A stretch of 43,260 nt of DNA from Balneolales bacterium (GTDB taxonomy: Bacteria > Bacteroidota > Rhodothermia > Balneolales > Cyclonatronaceae). The stretch lies in contig JAFIET010000023.1 of the NCBI GenBank assembly GCA_020832405.1, positions 1 to 43,260 on the forward strand, in the 5' to 3' direction. Below the pieces are notes generated by a model. That model did not search any database. It worked only from the letters and a program-made list of their open reading frames with translations, and had not been told where the DNA came from. Positions 35,747-43,260 of the stretch are shown one piece after another. Both the position numbers and the translations under genes were made by a program. Every line of letters begins with the position of its first letter. Positions within the stretch are counted from its first letter, which is position 1.

Positions 35747-35775
35747 AGGCCGGCCTGCACCTGGCAGACCAGCCT
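35747..35775 (-). terminator. Terminator after the hsp20 gene
   Basis: AGGCCGGCCTGC (35747-35758) pairs with GCAGACCAGCCT (35764-35775) over 12 bp with two G-T wobbles in the minus-strand RNA, around a 5-nt loop. It is followed by a TTCTTTTTTT tail. It lies 43 bp past the hsp20 stop. Confidence 0.78.
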
Positions 35776-35817
35776 GTGAACCGGAATCAGCTTTTGCTGA
35801 CGTTCGCGAAGCCGTGC

Positions 35818-36264
35818 TTATCCGATCTGGATTTTGCGGCTTACGGCTTCTTCGCTCTTTTCGATGCTCACGCTCAGGATGCCGTCTTCCATCGCAGCCT
35901 GAATGCTGTCGCGGTTGATGTTGCGCGGCAGGGTGAAAGAGCGGGTAAACTTGCCGTAGCGGGTTTCAACGAGGTGGTACTTTTTGGTTTTATCCTCAGT
36001 TTCGCTGCGGCGCTCACCGCTGATGGTGAGGGTGTTGTCCTCAAGTTCGATGCTGATTTCTTCTTTCTTGAGGCCCGGCAGGCTCACCTGAATTTCGAAC
36101 TTATTGTCGTGCTCAACGATGTCAACGCCGGGCTGGAAGATGCCGCTGCGGTCGATTGCACGGGTTCCGGCGGCGTTGTCGAAGAAGGTATCGAGCATTT
36201 CTGAGAAGGTTCTCGGAATCATGTTGTCGAGGTTCTGGTCGTTTCTGAATCTTACGAGTGTCAT
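35818..36264 (-). CDS. Small heat shock protein (Hsp20/alpha-crystallin)
   Basis: An ATP-independent holdase of 148 residues that binds unfolding proteins as large oligomers. The alpha-crystallin domain covers about 45-138: VDIVEHDNKFEIQVSLPGL, ISIELEDNTLTISGER, then YGKFTRSFTLP and the closing AAMEDGILSVSIEK. The C-terminal RKIQIG supplies the I-x-I anchor used in oligomer assembly. It has an unusually clear Shine-Dalgarno (AAAAGGAGA, 36271-36279) compared with other genes here, which fits strong inducible expression. No CIRCE element or sigma-32-type promoter is recognised upstream. Single-gene unit with its own terminator. Confidence 0.94.
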   Translation of the reverse strand: MTLVRFRNDQNLDNMIPRTFSEMLDTFFDNAAGTRAIDRSGIFQPGVDIVEHDNKFEIQVSLPGLKKEEISIELEDNTLTISGERRSETEDKTKKYHLVETRYGKFTRSFTLPRNINRDSIQAAMEDGILSVSIEKSEEAVSRKIQIG

Positions 36265-36270
36265 GGCTTT

Positions 36271-36279
36271 TCTCCTTTT
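36271..36279 (-). promoter_or_regulatory. Strong Shine-Dalgarno of hsp20
   Basis: AAAAGGAGA on the minus strand ends 6 nt before the ATG at 36264. It fixes the start codon and stands out because most genes in the window show no such site. Confidence 0.7.
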
Positions 36280-36378
36280 AAAGAGGTGGGTTTTGGTTTG
36301 ATTTATTAATCAGTTTCACCCACAAAAAGGCAAAGCCTGTACCAGTGCAAAAAAGCAACCCGCAGCCTGACAAAATAA

Positions 36379-36411
36379 AAACCCCGCCTCACGAACTGTC
36401 AGGCGGGGTTT
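36379..36411 (-). terminator. Terminator after the DAHP synthase gene
   Basis: A perfect 11-bp stem, AAACCCCGCCT (36379-36389) with AGGCGGGGTTT (36401-36411), has an 11-nt loop and a T-rich tail on the minus strand. It lies about 90 bp past the DAHP synthase stop. Confidence 0.88.
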
Positions 36412-36499
36412 GCAAAATTTTCAGGAGTCCTGAAGCAGCGTCAGACCGGTGTGCCGAATGGTCAGCCCGGTACTGACAAAGCGTGCAGCAACCTCATTG

Positions 36500-37912
36500 T
36501 TATTTTTTCTTTTGGCTCGCTTTCCACTCGCGGGAAATCATGAAGGCGAGCTCGAGGCTTTGCTCGTAGTTGAGGCGCGGATCGCAGTAGCTCTGGTAGT
36601 TGGTGCTCAAGCCCTGCGCGTTGAGGCCGTTGGCGCCGCCCACGCACTCGGTTACGTCCTCGCCGGTCATTTCGAGATGCACGCCGCCAAGGATGCTGCC
36701 CATCTGCCGGTGAACGGCAAAGCTCTTGCGAATTTCATCCATGATGTCGTCGAAGGCGCGGGTCTTGATGCCGCTCTCGGTCGCGAAGGTGTTGCCGTGC
36801 ATGGGGTCGGCACTCCACAGCACTTTCAGCCCGCGGCCCTCAATTTTATCGATCAGCTTTGGCAGCTCGGTTTCCACGATTTTACTGCCGAAGCGCGTGA
36901 TGAGGGTGATTTTGCCTTCCTCGTTGGAAGGATTGAGGAGCTGTACCAAATCCGCGATTTCGTCGATATCGTACGGAGGCCCCACTTTAATGCCGATCGG
37001 GTTTTTGAGACCGCGGAAGTATTCCACATGGGCTTCCTTCGGGTCGCGGGTGCGGTTGCCGATCCAGGGCAGGTGTGTGCTCATGTTGTACCAGCCGTCT
37101 TTGTGTGGCGAGCGGCGGGTCTGTGCCGAATCGTAGTACAGGTTCAGCGCCTCATGGCTCGTGAACATTTCGACCTGCCGCAGGTTAACGAGCTCGGTAG
37201 GCAGTATGCCCTCCATGAACCGGATGGCGTTGGTGATGGAGCTCACCATTTTGGCGTATTCATCATAAAACTTGTTGTTTTTCATGAAGTTCAATTCCCA
37301 GTACTCGGGGTGGTGCAGGTCGGCAAAGCCACCGCCCTCGGTGAGCGAACGGATGAAATTCAGCGTGAGGCCCGATTTGTGGTAGGCCTCAACCAGCCGC
37401 TGTGCCGACGGCTTTCTCAGCTCGGCGTCGGCTTCGTAACCGTTCACGAGGTCGCCGCGATAGATCGGGTAGTCGATGTCATCAACACGCTCAGTAGGCT
37501 TCGAGCGCGGCTTTGCGTACTGTCCGGCAATGCGGCCAAGACGGATAACGCCGATGTTCATCTCATGCACCATAATGAAACTCATCTGCAGCAAAACCTT
37601 CAGCAGCTTCACAATGTGGGAACTGTTGCAGTGTTCAAAGGTTTCGGCACAGTCGCCGCCCTGAAGCAGGAACATCTCCCCTCTTGAAGCCTTGGCGAGT
37701 TTCGCCTTGAGGGCGTCGATTTCCCATGAGTTCACGAGCGGCGGAAGTTTTTTCAAGTCGGCAAAAGCCGATTCGAGGGCCTGCTGATCGGGATAATCGG
37801 GCAGCTGACGCACCGGAAAGTTTTGCCAGCTCAGGGGGGACCAGTCCAATGGTACTGTTGCGGCATCTGCGGCCGGCTTTGACGAACGAATATCTGTTGA
37901 ACTCATAGGCAT
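36500..37912 (-). CDS. Class II (plant-type) DAHP synthase
   Basis: Condenses phosphoenolpyruvate and erythrose-4-phosphate to DAHP, the entry to the shikimate path that supplies chorismate for aromatic amino acids and for PabB. Class II blocks are LLQGGDCAETF with the metal-binding Cys, IRLGRIAGQYAKPRS, GGFADLHHPEYW and LLWSADPMHGNT-like WSADPMHGNTF. From the ATG at 37912 it has 470 residues, matching the family. A further ATG at 37972 exists but lies within a perfect hairpin and would add an atypical hydrophobic stretch; 37906 is a close alternative. The long N-terminal extension typical of class II enzymes is present and often carries feedback sites. Single-gene unit with its own terminator. 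Confidence 0.93.
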   Translation of the reverse strand: MPMSSTDIRSSKPAADAATVPLDWSPLSWQNFPVRQLPDYPDQQALESAFADLKKLPPLVNSWEIDALKAKLAKASRGEMFLLQGGDCAETFEHCNSSHIVKLLKVLLQMSFIMVHEMNIGVIRLGRIAGQYAKPRSKPTERVDDIDYPIYRGDLVNGYEADAELRKPSAQRLVEAYHKSGLTLNFIRSLTEGGGFADLHHPEYWELNFMKNNKFYDEYAKMVSSITNAIRFMEGILPTELVNLRQVEMFTSHEALNLYYDSAQTRRSPHKDGWYNMSTHLPWIGNRTRDPKEAHVEYFRGLKNPIGIKVGPPYDIDEIADLVQLLNPSNEEGKITLITRFGSKIVETELPKLIDKIEGRGLKVLWSADPMHGNTFATESGIKTRAFDDIMDEIRKSFAVHRQMGSILGGVHLEMTGEDVTECVGGANGLNAQGLSTNYQSYCDPRLNYEQSLELAFMISREWKASQKKK

Positions 37913-37952
37913 TTTAGCGCTGCAATGGCTAAAAAAGAAAAGTATGTTTTCA

Positions 37953-37974
37953 GAATGCTGAGGGTTCAGCATTC
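37953..37974. repeat. Perfect hairpin upstream of the DAHP synthase gene
   Basis: GAATGCTGA (37953-37961) pairs perfectly with TCAGCATTC (37966-37974) around a 4-nt loop, about 40 nt before the start codon on the minus strand. A pyrimidine-rich stretch follows. It could be a leader hairpin or an operator. Confidence 0.5.
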
Positions 37975-38086
37975 CGTGTAAATGGTTAAAGGGCGCTAAA
38001 ATAAGGCTTTCGGCAGGTAATATCTTCCTTTAATTGAGCCGGATATTCAGCGCTGGAGCAAAGCCTGCGGTTGCGGGTTGCGGAAC

Positions 38087-38114
38087 TTTGTTTGCAGCGG
38101 AAACCTTATCTTTG
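38087..38114 (+). promoter_or_regulatory. Candidate promoter for uvrA
   Basis: TTTG (38087-38090), a 16-nt spacer and TATCTTTG (38107-38114) match the -33/-7 pattern of the phylum, with a perfect TAnnTTTG box though a slightly short spacer. The start codon lies at 38197. Confidence 0.4.
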
Positions 38115-38196
38115 GGATTGGCCGTTTTCTGCGGATCTGAGCAAAACCGTGGTTTAGGCCCGGGACCCATCACCCTACAAACAAACTTTCTGCATT

Positions 38197-41055
38197 TTGT
38201 ATTCCTCCATTATTGTACGCGGCGCACGCGAGCATAATCTCAAAAAAATCGACATCGATATCCCCCGCGAAGAGCTTGTGGTCATTACCGGACTCTCCGG
38301 CTCGGGCAAATCATCGCTGGCCTTCGATACCATCTATGCTGAAGGGCAGCGTCGTTTCATGGAATCGCTCTCGGCCTATGCGCGTCAGTTTTTGGGGATG
38401 ATGGAGCGCCCCGATGTGGATTTCATCGACGGGCTTTCCCCCGTTATTTCCATCGATCAGAAAACGACAAACCGAAACCCGCGCTCAACCGTGGGCACGG
38501 TCACTGAAATTTACGACTACCTCCGCCTGCTGTACGCCCGGGTCGCCATCCCCTATTCTTACCTGAGCGGCAACATAATGCAGAAACAGACGACCGATCA
38601 GGTGGTGGAGGCCATCATGCAGCTGCCCGAAAAAACCAAGGCGTACTGCCTCGCGCCGGTGGTGCGCGGGCGCAAAGGGCACTACCGCGAGCTGTTCGAG
38701 CAAACCCTGAAGCAGGGTTTCATCCGCGTGCGGGTAAACGGGGAATTTCTCGAGCTTGAGCCCGACATGAAGCTCGACCGCTACAAAACGCATAATATTG
38801 ATGTGGTGATTGACCGCTTCGTGGTGTCGGAAAACAGCCGTGCCCGCATTGCGCAGTCGGTAGAGTCGGCTCTGCAGATGGCCGACGGCAACGTGATTCT
38901 GCACGTGCCCGAAGCCAGCGGGGAGCAGGCCAAAGACCTGCTCTACTCCATGAAGCTGTTCGATGCAGAAAGCGGCCTCGCCTACGAAGATCCGGCCCCG
39001 AACCTGTTTTCCTTCAACTCGCCCTACGGCGCGTGCCAGACCTGCGACGGCCTCGGCTATGATTTCGATGTGGATCCGGACCTCGTGATCCCCAACCTCA
39101 CCCTTTCGGTGAATGAAGGCGGCATACGCTACCTCGGCAAGCCGAAGGGCAACTTCGCCTTCAAACAAATTGAGGCCGTGCTCGAAGAGGCCGGTTTCAG
39201 CCTTGATACGCCCTTCAGCGAAGTGCCCGACCCTGTGATGAACGTGCTGTTCCACGGAAGCGGCAGCAAAACCTACATGGTGAAGTACAACTTCGGCGAC
39301 GGCGATATTTTTTATAAGCAAAAGTTTGAAGGGCTTGCCGCCATGATCCGCACCGCCTTTAACGACAGCAAAACCAAGGGTCAGCGAAACAAGGCGCAGG
39401 CCTTTATGAACAAGGTGAAGTGCAGCAGCTGCGGCGGCGGCCGCCTGAACCGGGAGGCACTGTCGTACAAACTCGGCAGCCTCACCATAGCCGACCTCGT
39501 GCAGCTCGATATCACCGAGCTGCGGCACACCATCGACCGGCTTGAGCTCACCGACCGGCAGCGGCTGATCGGCTCACAGGTTATCAAGGAAATCCGCGAC
39601 CGCCTCGATTTTCTGCTGAATGTAGGGCTGAGCTACCTCACCCTCGACCGCGAAGCGCAAACCCTGAGCGGCGGCGAGGCGCAGCGCATCCGGCTTGCCA
39701 CGCAGATCGGCACACAGCTCGTGGGCGTGCTCTACATCCTCGATGAGCCGAGCATCGGGTTGCATCAGCGGGATAACATCAAGCTCATCAACTCCCTCAA
39801 AACGCTGCGCGACCTCGGCAACAGCGTGCTCGTGGTGGAGCACGACCGCGAAACCATCGAACATGCCGACTACGTGATCGACATGGGACCGGGCGCCGGC
39901 ACCTACGGGGGCGAGGTTGTAACCAAAGGCCGGCCCGAAGAACTCGACCCCGGCTCGCTCACCTCCGCCTACCTGCGTTACGACAAGCTGGTGGAAATCC
40001 GCGCGGAGCGGCGCAAGGGCAACGGCAAAACGCTCAGCCTTAATGGCGCCCGCGGGCATAACCTGAAGCGCGTGAATCTGCAGCTGCCGCTCGGCACCTT
40101 CATCGCGGCAACCGGCGTGAGCGGCAGCGGGAAAAGCTCCCTCATCAATCAAACCCTCGTGCCGGTTTTGTCGAATCATTTTTTCCGGTCGAAGGAAGTA
40201 CCCCTGCCCTACGACGACACCGAAGGCGTGGATAATGTTGACAAAATCATCTCCATCGATCAGAGCCCCATCGGGCGCACGCCGCGCTCCAACCCCGGTA
40301 CCTACACCAAGGTTTTCGACGCCATCCGCTCGCTCTTCGCCGAGCTGCCGGAATCGCGCATCCGCGGCTACGATCAGGGCCGGTTTTCCTTTAATGTGAA
40401 GGGCGGCCGCTGTGAGGAATGCGGGGGCGACGGCCTGAAAAAAATCGAGATGAATTTCCTGCCCGATGTGTATGTGAAGTGTGAAGCCTGCAACGGCAAA
40501 CGCTACAACCGTGAGACGCTCGAAATTTTCTATAAGGGCAAAAATATCAACGATGTGCTGAACATGCCGGTAAGTGAAGCGGTGGACTTCTTCGACGCCA
40601 TGCCGCGCATCAAACGGATTCTGGAAACCCTGAACGCCGTGGGGCTGGGCTACCTCACCATAGGTCAGCCAAGCACCACCCTTAGCGGGGGCGAGGCGCA
40701 GCGCATCAAGCTGGCGCGCGAGCTCTCCAAAATCGGGACCGGCAACACCCTCTACGTGATGGATGAGCCCACAACCGGCCTGCACTTCGAAGACGTGCGC
40801 ATGCTCGTTGATGTGATTCAGATGCTGGTTGACAAAGGCAACACCGTGCTCGTAATCGAGCACAACCTCGACCTGATTAAGGCCGCAGACCACGTGATTG
40901 ACATGGGTCCCGAGGGCGGCAAAGCCGGCGGCAACATCATCGCGCAGGGCACCCCGGAGGAAGTGTCAGAAACCGAAGCCAGCATTACAGGCCGCTTCCT
41001 GAAGGAAGAGCTCGAGCGGCACGCCCGGGCGTTGGAACGGACAGAAGTCAGCTGA
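38197..41055 (+). CDS. uvrA: Excinuclease ABC subunit A
   Basis: The damage-recognition ATPase of nucleotide excision repair, which loads UvrB. At 952 residues it is complete. There are two ABC ATPase modules: Walker A at 32-40 (GLSGSGKSS) and 640-648 (GVSGSGKSS), signature motifs [12 protein letters not shown] and [12 protein letters not shown], and Walker B ILDEPS and VMDEPT. Zinc-binding Cys pairs are visible as CQTCDGLGY and CSSCGGGR in the first half, and CEECGGDG and CEACNGKR in the second. The start is a TTG at 38197 ([15 protein letters not shown]), the normal family N-terminus. uvrB and uvrC are not in the window. Confidence 0.97.
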   Translation: MYSSIIVRGAREHNLKKIDIDIPREELVVITGLSGSGKSSLAFDTIYAEGQRRFMESLSAYARQFLGMMERPDVDFIDGLSPVISIDQKTTNRNPRSTVGTVTEIYDYLRLLYARVAIPYSYLSGNIMQKQTTDQVVEAIMQLPEKTKAYCLAPVVRGRKGHYRELFEQTLKQGFIRVRVNGEFLELEPDMKLDRYKTHNIDVVIDRFVVSENSRARIAQSVESALQMADGNVILHVPEASGEQAKDLLYSMKLFDAESGLAYEDPAPNLFSFNSPYGACQTCDGLGYDFDVDPDLVIPNLTLSVNEGGIRYLGKPKGNFAFKQIEAVLEEAGFSLDTPFSEVPDPVMNVLFHGSGSKTYMVKYNFGDGDIFYKQKFEGLAAMIRTAFNDSKTKGQRNKAQAFMNKVKCSSCGGGRLNREALSYKLGSLTIADLVQLDITELRHTIDRLELTDRQRLIGSQVIKEIRDRLDFLLNVGLSYLTLDREAQTLSGGEAQRIRLATQIGTQLVGVLYILDEPSIGLHQRDNIKLINSLKTLRDLGNSVLVVEHDRETIEHADYVIDMGPGAGTYGGEVVTKGRPEELDPGSLTSAYLRYDKLVEIRAERRKGNGKTLSLNGARGHNLKRVNLQLPLGTFIAATGVSGSGKSSLINQTLVPVLSNHFFRSKEVPLPYDDTEGVDNVDKIISIDQSPIGRTPRSNPGTYTKVFDAIRSLFAELPESRIRGYDQGRFSFNVKGGRCEECGGDGLKKIEMNFLPDVYVKCEACNGKRYNRETLEIFYKGKNINDVLNMPVSEAVDFFDAMPRIKRILETLNAVGLGYLTIGQPSTTLSGGEAQRIKLARELSKIGTGNTLYVMDEPTTGLHFEDVRMLVDVIQMLVDKGNTVLVIEHNLDLIKAADHVIDMGPEGGKAGGNIIAQGTPEEVSETEASITGRFLKEELERHARALERTEVS

Positions 41056-41120
41056 CTTTTCGGCTGACAGTACAATAAGTTTACCATCACCCGGCTTCAA
41101 TTACCCACACAATAGCATCC

Positions 41121-41167
41121 GATTTTCGTATCTTCCATGTAAATTTTTACATCGACCTACGAAAATC
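41121..41167. repeat. Nested palindrome in the promoter region of the DUF418 gene
   Basis: The outer arms GATTTTCGTA (41121-41130) and TACGAAAATC (41158-41167) are perfectly complementary. Nested inside are ATGTAAA (41137-41143) and TTTACAT (41146-41152). The 47-bp element ends 9 bp before the ATG at 41177, and its left arm overlaps a TATCTT element (41129-41134) that may be the -7 box. Confidence 0.65.
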
Positions 41168-41176
41168 CTATCCTTC

Positions 41177-42448
41177 ATGTCTCCCCTTTCAAGTCAGGCA
41201 ACCGAAGCCGCTGCAGCTGTAAAACCCATCGCACGTATTGCTGATCTCGACATCCTTCGGGGTATCGCGCTGTTCGGCATCCTCGTGGTAAACCTCGCGC
41301 TTTTCGCGCACCCCATGTTTCAGTACGCCGCCGAAAGCCGGATCCCGACGGGTCCGCTACAGGACAGCGCGGCATTTTTCATACGAATGTTTTTTGAAGG
41401 CAAATTCATCACCCTGTTTTCCTTTCTGTTCGGGCTGGGTTTCTACATCTTCACCGAGCGGCTGCGCGAAAAAAACCTGAGCGCGGGCATTGTGTTCTCC
41501 CGGCGGATGGGCGTGCTGCTGCTGATCGGTCTGGCACACGGCTACTTTTTCTGGGCCGGCGACATCCTGCTGCCCTACGCGATAATCGGCCTGCTGCTGC
41601 TCTTCTTCCTGAACCGCACCGACAAAACGATCAAAATCTGGATCGGTATCGCGCTGGGTCTGCTTGTTGTATTCAATGCCGCTATTGTGGCGCTCGTAGC
41701 CTGGGGAATGAGTGTGCCCGAAGCAGCGGTTGAAATTGAAGCCGCTTTCGCACAGCAGCGGCAGGAGTTTCAGGAACAGCTCGACCGCGGCTACCTCGTG
41801 TACCTCGAAGGAAGCTTCCGCGACATGATCGCCTACCGGCAGGAAGAGCTGCGCTTTGCCTGGTTCGGGATGCTGTTCACTCCGGCAGGCTACGCGTGGA
41901 TTTTCTCGGTCTTTATGTTCGGCCTGCTTGTCGCGCGTAAAGGCGCCGGCCTGCTGAACAACCCCATACAGCTGCGCGAGTGGTTCATCCCCAAACGGCA
42001 GCAAAACCTGCTCGCCGGACTCCTGTTTTCTGCCCTGTACGCCTGGGCCGGCCTGCACGCCGATGCCGTCGGCATGAATTTGTGGGTGCTGCTTCAGATG
42101 CTCAGCTTCCTTATCGGCACCCCGGCCCTCACCATGGCCTATGTGGGCTACACCCTGCGCCTGCTCGAAAAACATGAAGCCGGCGAAAGCAGCATCGGCC
42201 GGCACCTGCACCTCGCCGCCCCCGTAGGCCGCATGGCCCTTACCAACTACATCGCGCAATCCGTAATCTGCACCACCATTTTTTACGGCTACGGCCTCGG
42301 CTTCTACGGCAGCCTGAGCACGCTCGGCACCATCACCCTCGCCATTGCCATCTTCGCGGTGCAGATCGTGTACAGCAACTACTATTTCAAAACCCGCAAA
42401 ATGGGCCCGCTCGAGTGGGCCTGGCGCAAAGCGACGTATCTGCGCTAA
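41177..42448 (+). CDS. DUF418-family multi-pass membrane protein (YeiB-like)
   Basis: A 423-residue inner-membrane protein with about ten hydrophobic segments. It opens with the family motif RIADLDILRGIALFGILVVN, followed by FSFLFGLGFYIF and a HGYFFWAGDILLPYAI segment. A long soluble loop (about 180-220) lies mid-protein, and the C-terminal DUF418 block holds GRMALTNYIAQSVICT and GPLEWAWRKATYLR. The family is related to acyltransferase-3-like and heparan-alpha-glucosaminide N-acetyltransferase-like membrane proteins; its function is unproven. It starts 121 bp after uvrA, with a nested palindrome in between that may control it. Confidence 0.85.
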   Translation: MSPLSSQATEAAAAVKPIARIADLDILRGIALFGILVVNLALFAHPMFQYAAESRIPTGPLQDSAAFFIRMFFEGKFITLFSFLFGLGFYIFTERLREKNLSAGIVFSRRMGVLLLIGLAHGYFFWAGDILLPYAIIGLLLLFFLNRTDKTIKIWIGIALGLLVVFNAAIVALVAWGMSVPEAAVEIEAAFAQQRQEFQEQLDRGYLVYLEGSFRDMIAYRQEELRFAWFGMLFTPAGYAWIFSVFMFGLLVARKGAGLLNNPIQLREWFIPKRQQNLLAGLLFSALYAWAGLHADAVGMNLWVLLQMLSFLIGTPALTMAYVGYTLRLLEKHEAGESSIGRHLHLAAPVGRMALTNYIAQSVICTTIFYGYGLGFYGSLSTLGTITLAIAIFAVQIVYSNYYFKTRKMGPLEWAWRKATYLR

Positions 42449-42629
42449 CACAAACCGCCGAAAAATTCAGGCCAAACATTTGTCCCCCTGAATCCGACAC
42501 CCTGCTTTTCCCGCTTTCTTTTTTTAGGGGAAACCCCGTGCACATCACTGTCTTTCGTGCTTGCTCCACTCATCCCAAACCGGCGGATAAGCCCGTGGTT
42601 TGAGGTTGAGCGGGCAAGATTAATCTCAT

Positions 42630-42657
42630 ATTCTGTCTTTGACAGAATGTTTTTTTA
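42630..42657 (+). terminator. Terminator downstream of the DUF418 gene
   Basis: ATTCTGTC (42630-42637) pairs with GACAGAAT (42641-42648) around a TTT loop, then G and a T-run to 42657. It lies about 180 bp past the stop. The intervening 42449-42629 shows no gene that I can support. Confidence 0.7.
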
Positions 42658-42680
42658 AAGCTTAAATGTATCAGAGCAAC

Positions 42681-43019
42681 TTAATCGGGATTGTTTTTTA
42701 TAACCCAGTATCCTCTTGTTCCGCCTTTTCTGTCCAAAACGCCTTTTTGCTTCAACGCATCTAAATGCGCCTGAACTGCTGAAACATTAATTCCCAGGTA
42801 TTCTGCAAGTTTTCTCTTACTTATTTTTCTGTTATCAATAATTAGCTTTAGTATCACACTTTGCCTATCAGTAAGCAGATAGGTTGCATTTCCATCATCT
42901 TTGTCCATTGGACTACCTATTGGACTACCTATTGGACTACCAACCTTTGCTGTGAAAATAGTCACTTCAACACCTCCGTCTTTTTCTATAATTTCAGGTT
43001 CAGGCAATCCGGCTTCGTT
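42681..43019 (-). pseudogene. Remnant of an AAA_4 / RecG-related ATP-binding regulator, C-terminal part
   Basis: This short frame encodes the C-terminal end of a divergent AAA_4-type protein. The opening NEAGLPEPEII, then EKDGGVEVTIF, is the typical block just after the AAA_4 domain, and it begins directly after an in-frame TAG (43020-43022), so the N-terminal domains are gone. A GSPIGSPIGSPM repeat follows; the family has a variable repeated linker here. Then comes a winged helix (about LTDRQSVILKLIID to GYWVIKNNPD). The only usable start would be the TTG at 43007. The fragment is AT-rich relative to its neighbours, which fits acquired DNA. It sits 28 bp after the stop of a phosphoesterase gene on the same strand, so it could still be transcribed. 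It may be expressed as a small winged-helix protein, but a decayed gene is more likely. Confidence 0.7.
42907..42942. repeat. Three tandem copies of a 12-bp unit within the AAA_4 remnant
   Basis: ATTGGACTACCT is repeated three times, the last copy ending ACCA. On the coding strand each unit reads Gly-Ser-Pro-Ile, so copy changes keep the frame. Confidence 0.85.
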
Positions 43020-43050
43020 CTATTCTTCATAGTTTACAACCTAAAAAAAC

Positions 43051-43260
43051 TCACTCCCACAGCTCACTGCGCCAGTACCTCGGCGGGCGCTGTTCGCGTA
43101 CCTCGATCGTCATTACATCGGTGAAGCTGATGCCATTGCGGTCGGTGCTTGTTACTTCCACGAGGTGCAGGCCGAGGGGCAGCTCCGGCAGCTGAGCGCG
43201 CCACAGGTGCATGTTCCGGTTGGCGACCGCACTCTGCGGCTGAGGCGGTGCCGGACCCAG
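43051..43260 (-). CDS. C-terminal end of a calcineurin-like phosphoesterase (partial)
   Basis: Only the last 69 codons are in the window; the gene enters from the right edge and stops at the TGA at 43051-43053. The readable residues (NMHLWRAQLPELPLGLHLVE, then VTSTDRNGISFTDV) match the beta-rich C-terminal domain that follows the metallophosphatase domain in calcineurin-like phosphoesterases of this phylum: W-x-A-x-LP...G.H...V..TD..G. The catalytic domain lies outside, so activity cannot be judged. The gene ends in WRSELWE. The AAA_4 remnant follows 28 bp downstream on the same strand. Confidence 0.7.
   Translation of the reverse strand: MGPAPPQPQSAVANRNMHLWRAQLPELPLGLHLVEVTSTDRNGISFTDVMTIEVREQRPPRYWRSELWE

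Noticed and set aside
39574-40893. Long open frames on the minus strand opposite uvrA (also 38485-39528)
   Set aside because: They mirror uvrA, match no family that I know, and arise from its high third-position GC; uvrA is unmistakable.
41357-42451. A 364-codon minus-strand frame opposite the DUF418 gene
   Set aside because: It is a shadow with a His/Glu/Gln-rich composition typical of antisense reading of a hydrophobic membrane protein.

Overview
The window is a chromosomal stretch of a Gram-negative bacterium of the Bacteroidota/Balneolota/Rhodothermota group. The evidence is a peptidase with a C-terminal type IX secretion sorting domain (NYPNPFNP motif), a DUF3078 outer-membrane protein, an LptE-type lipoprotein, a MoxR-like ATPase of a type I associate with these phyla, few visible Shine-Dalgarno sites, and several promoter-like sequences of the TTTG/TAnnTTTG type. 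I cannot name the genus. Coding density is high, base composition is moderately GC-rich by eye, and several genes appear to start with TTG (murB, pgpA, miaB, uvrA).

Left part (1-9.5 kb): pterin genes queD and folE2; divergent murB; a secreted M14 carboxypeptidase; a PLP-dependent decarboxylase; a DUF3078 barrel; a two-gene unit of a small secreted protein and a PyrR-like phosphoribosyltransferase; and a divergent alpha/beta-hydrolase lipoprotein. Middle-left (9.5-24.4 kb): gcvP, a secreted M1 peptidase, an M42 aminopeptidase, a long-chain acyl-CoA synthetase, a Fur-family regulator converging on ftsX, a TonB-receptor-like barrel joined to cinA, and a pgsA-pgpA pair that encodes two consecutive steps of phosphatidylglycerol synthesis.

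Middle-right (24.4-32.8 kb): pyrE behind a long leader that ends in a terminator-like hairpin; a small unknown gene; miaB; a bacterial enhancer-binding protein; lptE; a TPR protein; a metallo-beta-lactamase-fold hydrolase; Cys-less ribosomal protein bL31; and a MoxR-like AAA+ ATPase. Right part (32.9-43.26 kb): a tightly overlapping unit of a thioredoxin-fold membrane protein lacking its cysteines, pabC and pabB; a small heat shock protein; class II DAHP synthase; uvrA; a DUF418 membrane protein; a decayed AAA_4-type gene fragment; and the end of a calcineurin-like phosphoesterase.

Together these are mostly housekeeping genes. Folate precursors come from both ends (FolE2 for the pterin half; DAHP synthase, PabB and PabC for the p-aminobenzoate half). 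No prophage, insertion sequence, CRISPR array, rRNA or tRNA was recognised. I see no convincing new multi-gene system. The best leads are small: a class IV PLP enzyme (PabC) whose usual PLP-contacting Glu is Cys; a redox-dead thioredoxin-like protein overlapping it; a nested palindrome on the DUF418 promoter region; a possible pyrE attenuator in a genome that also carries a PyrR-like protein; and a truncated AAA_4 gene with an in-frame 12-bp repeat.
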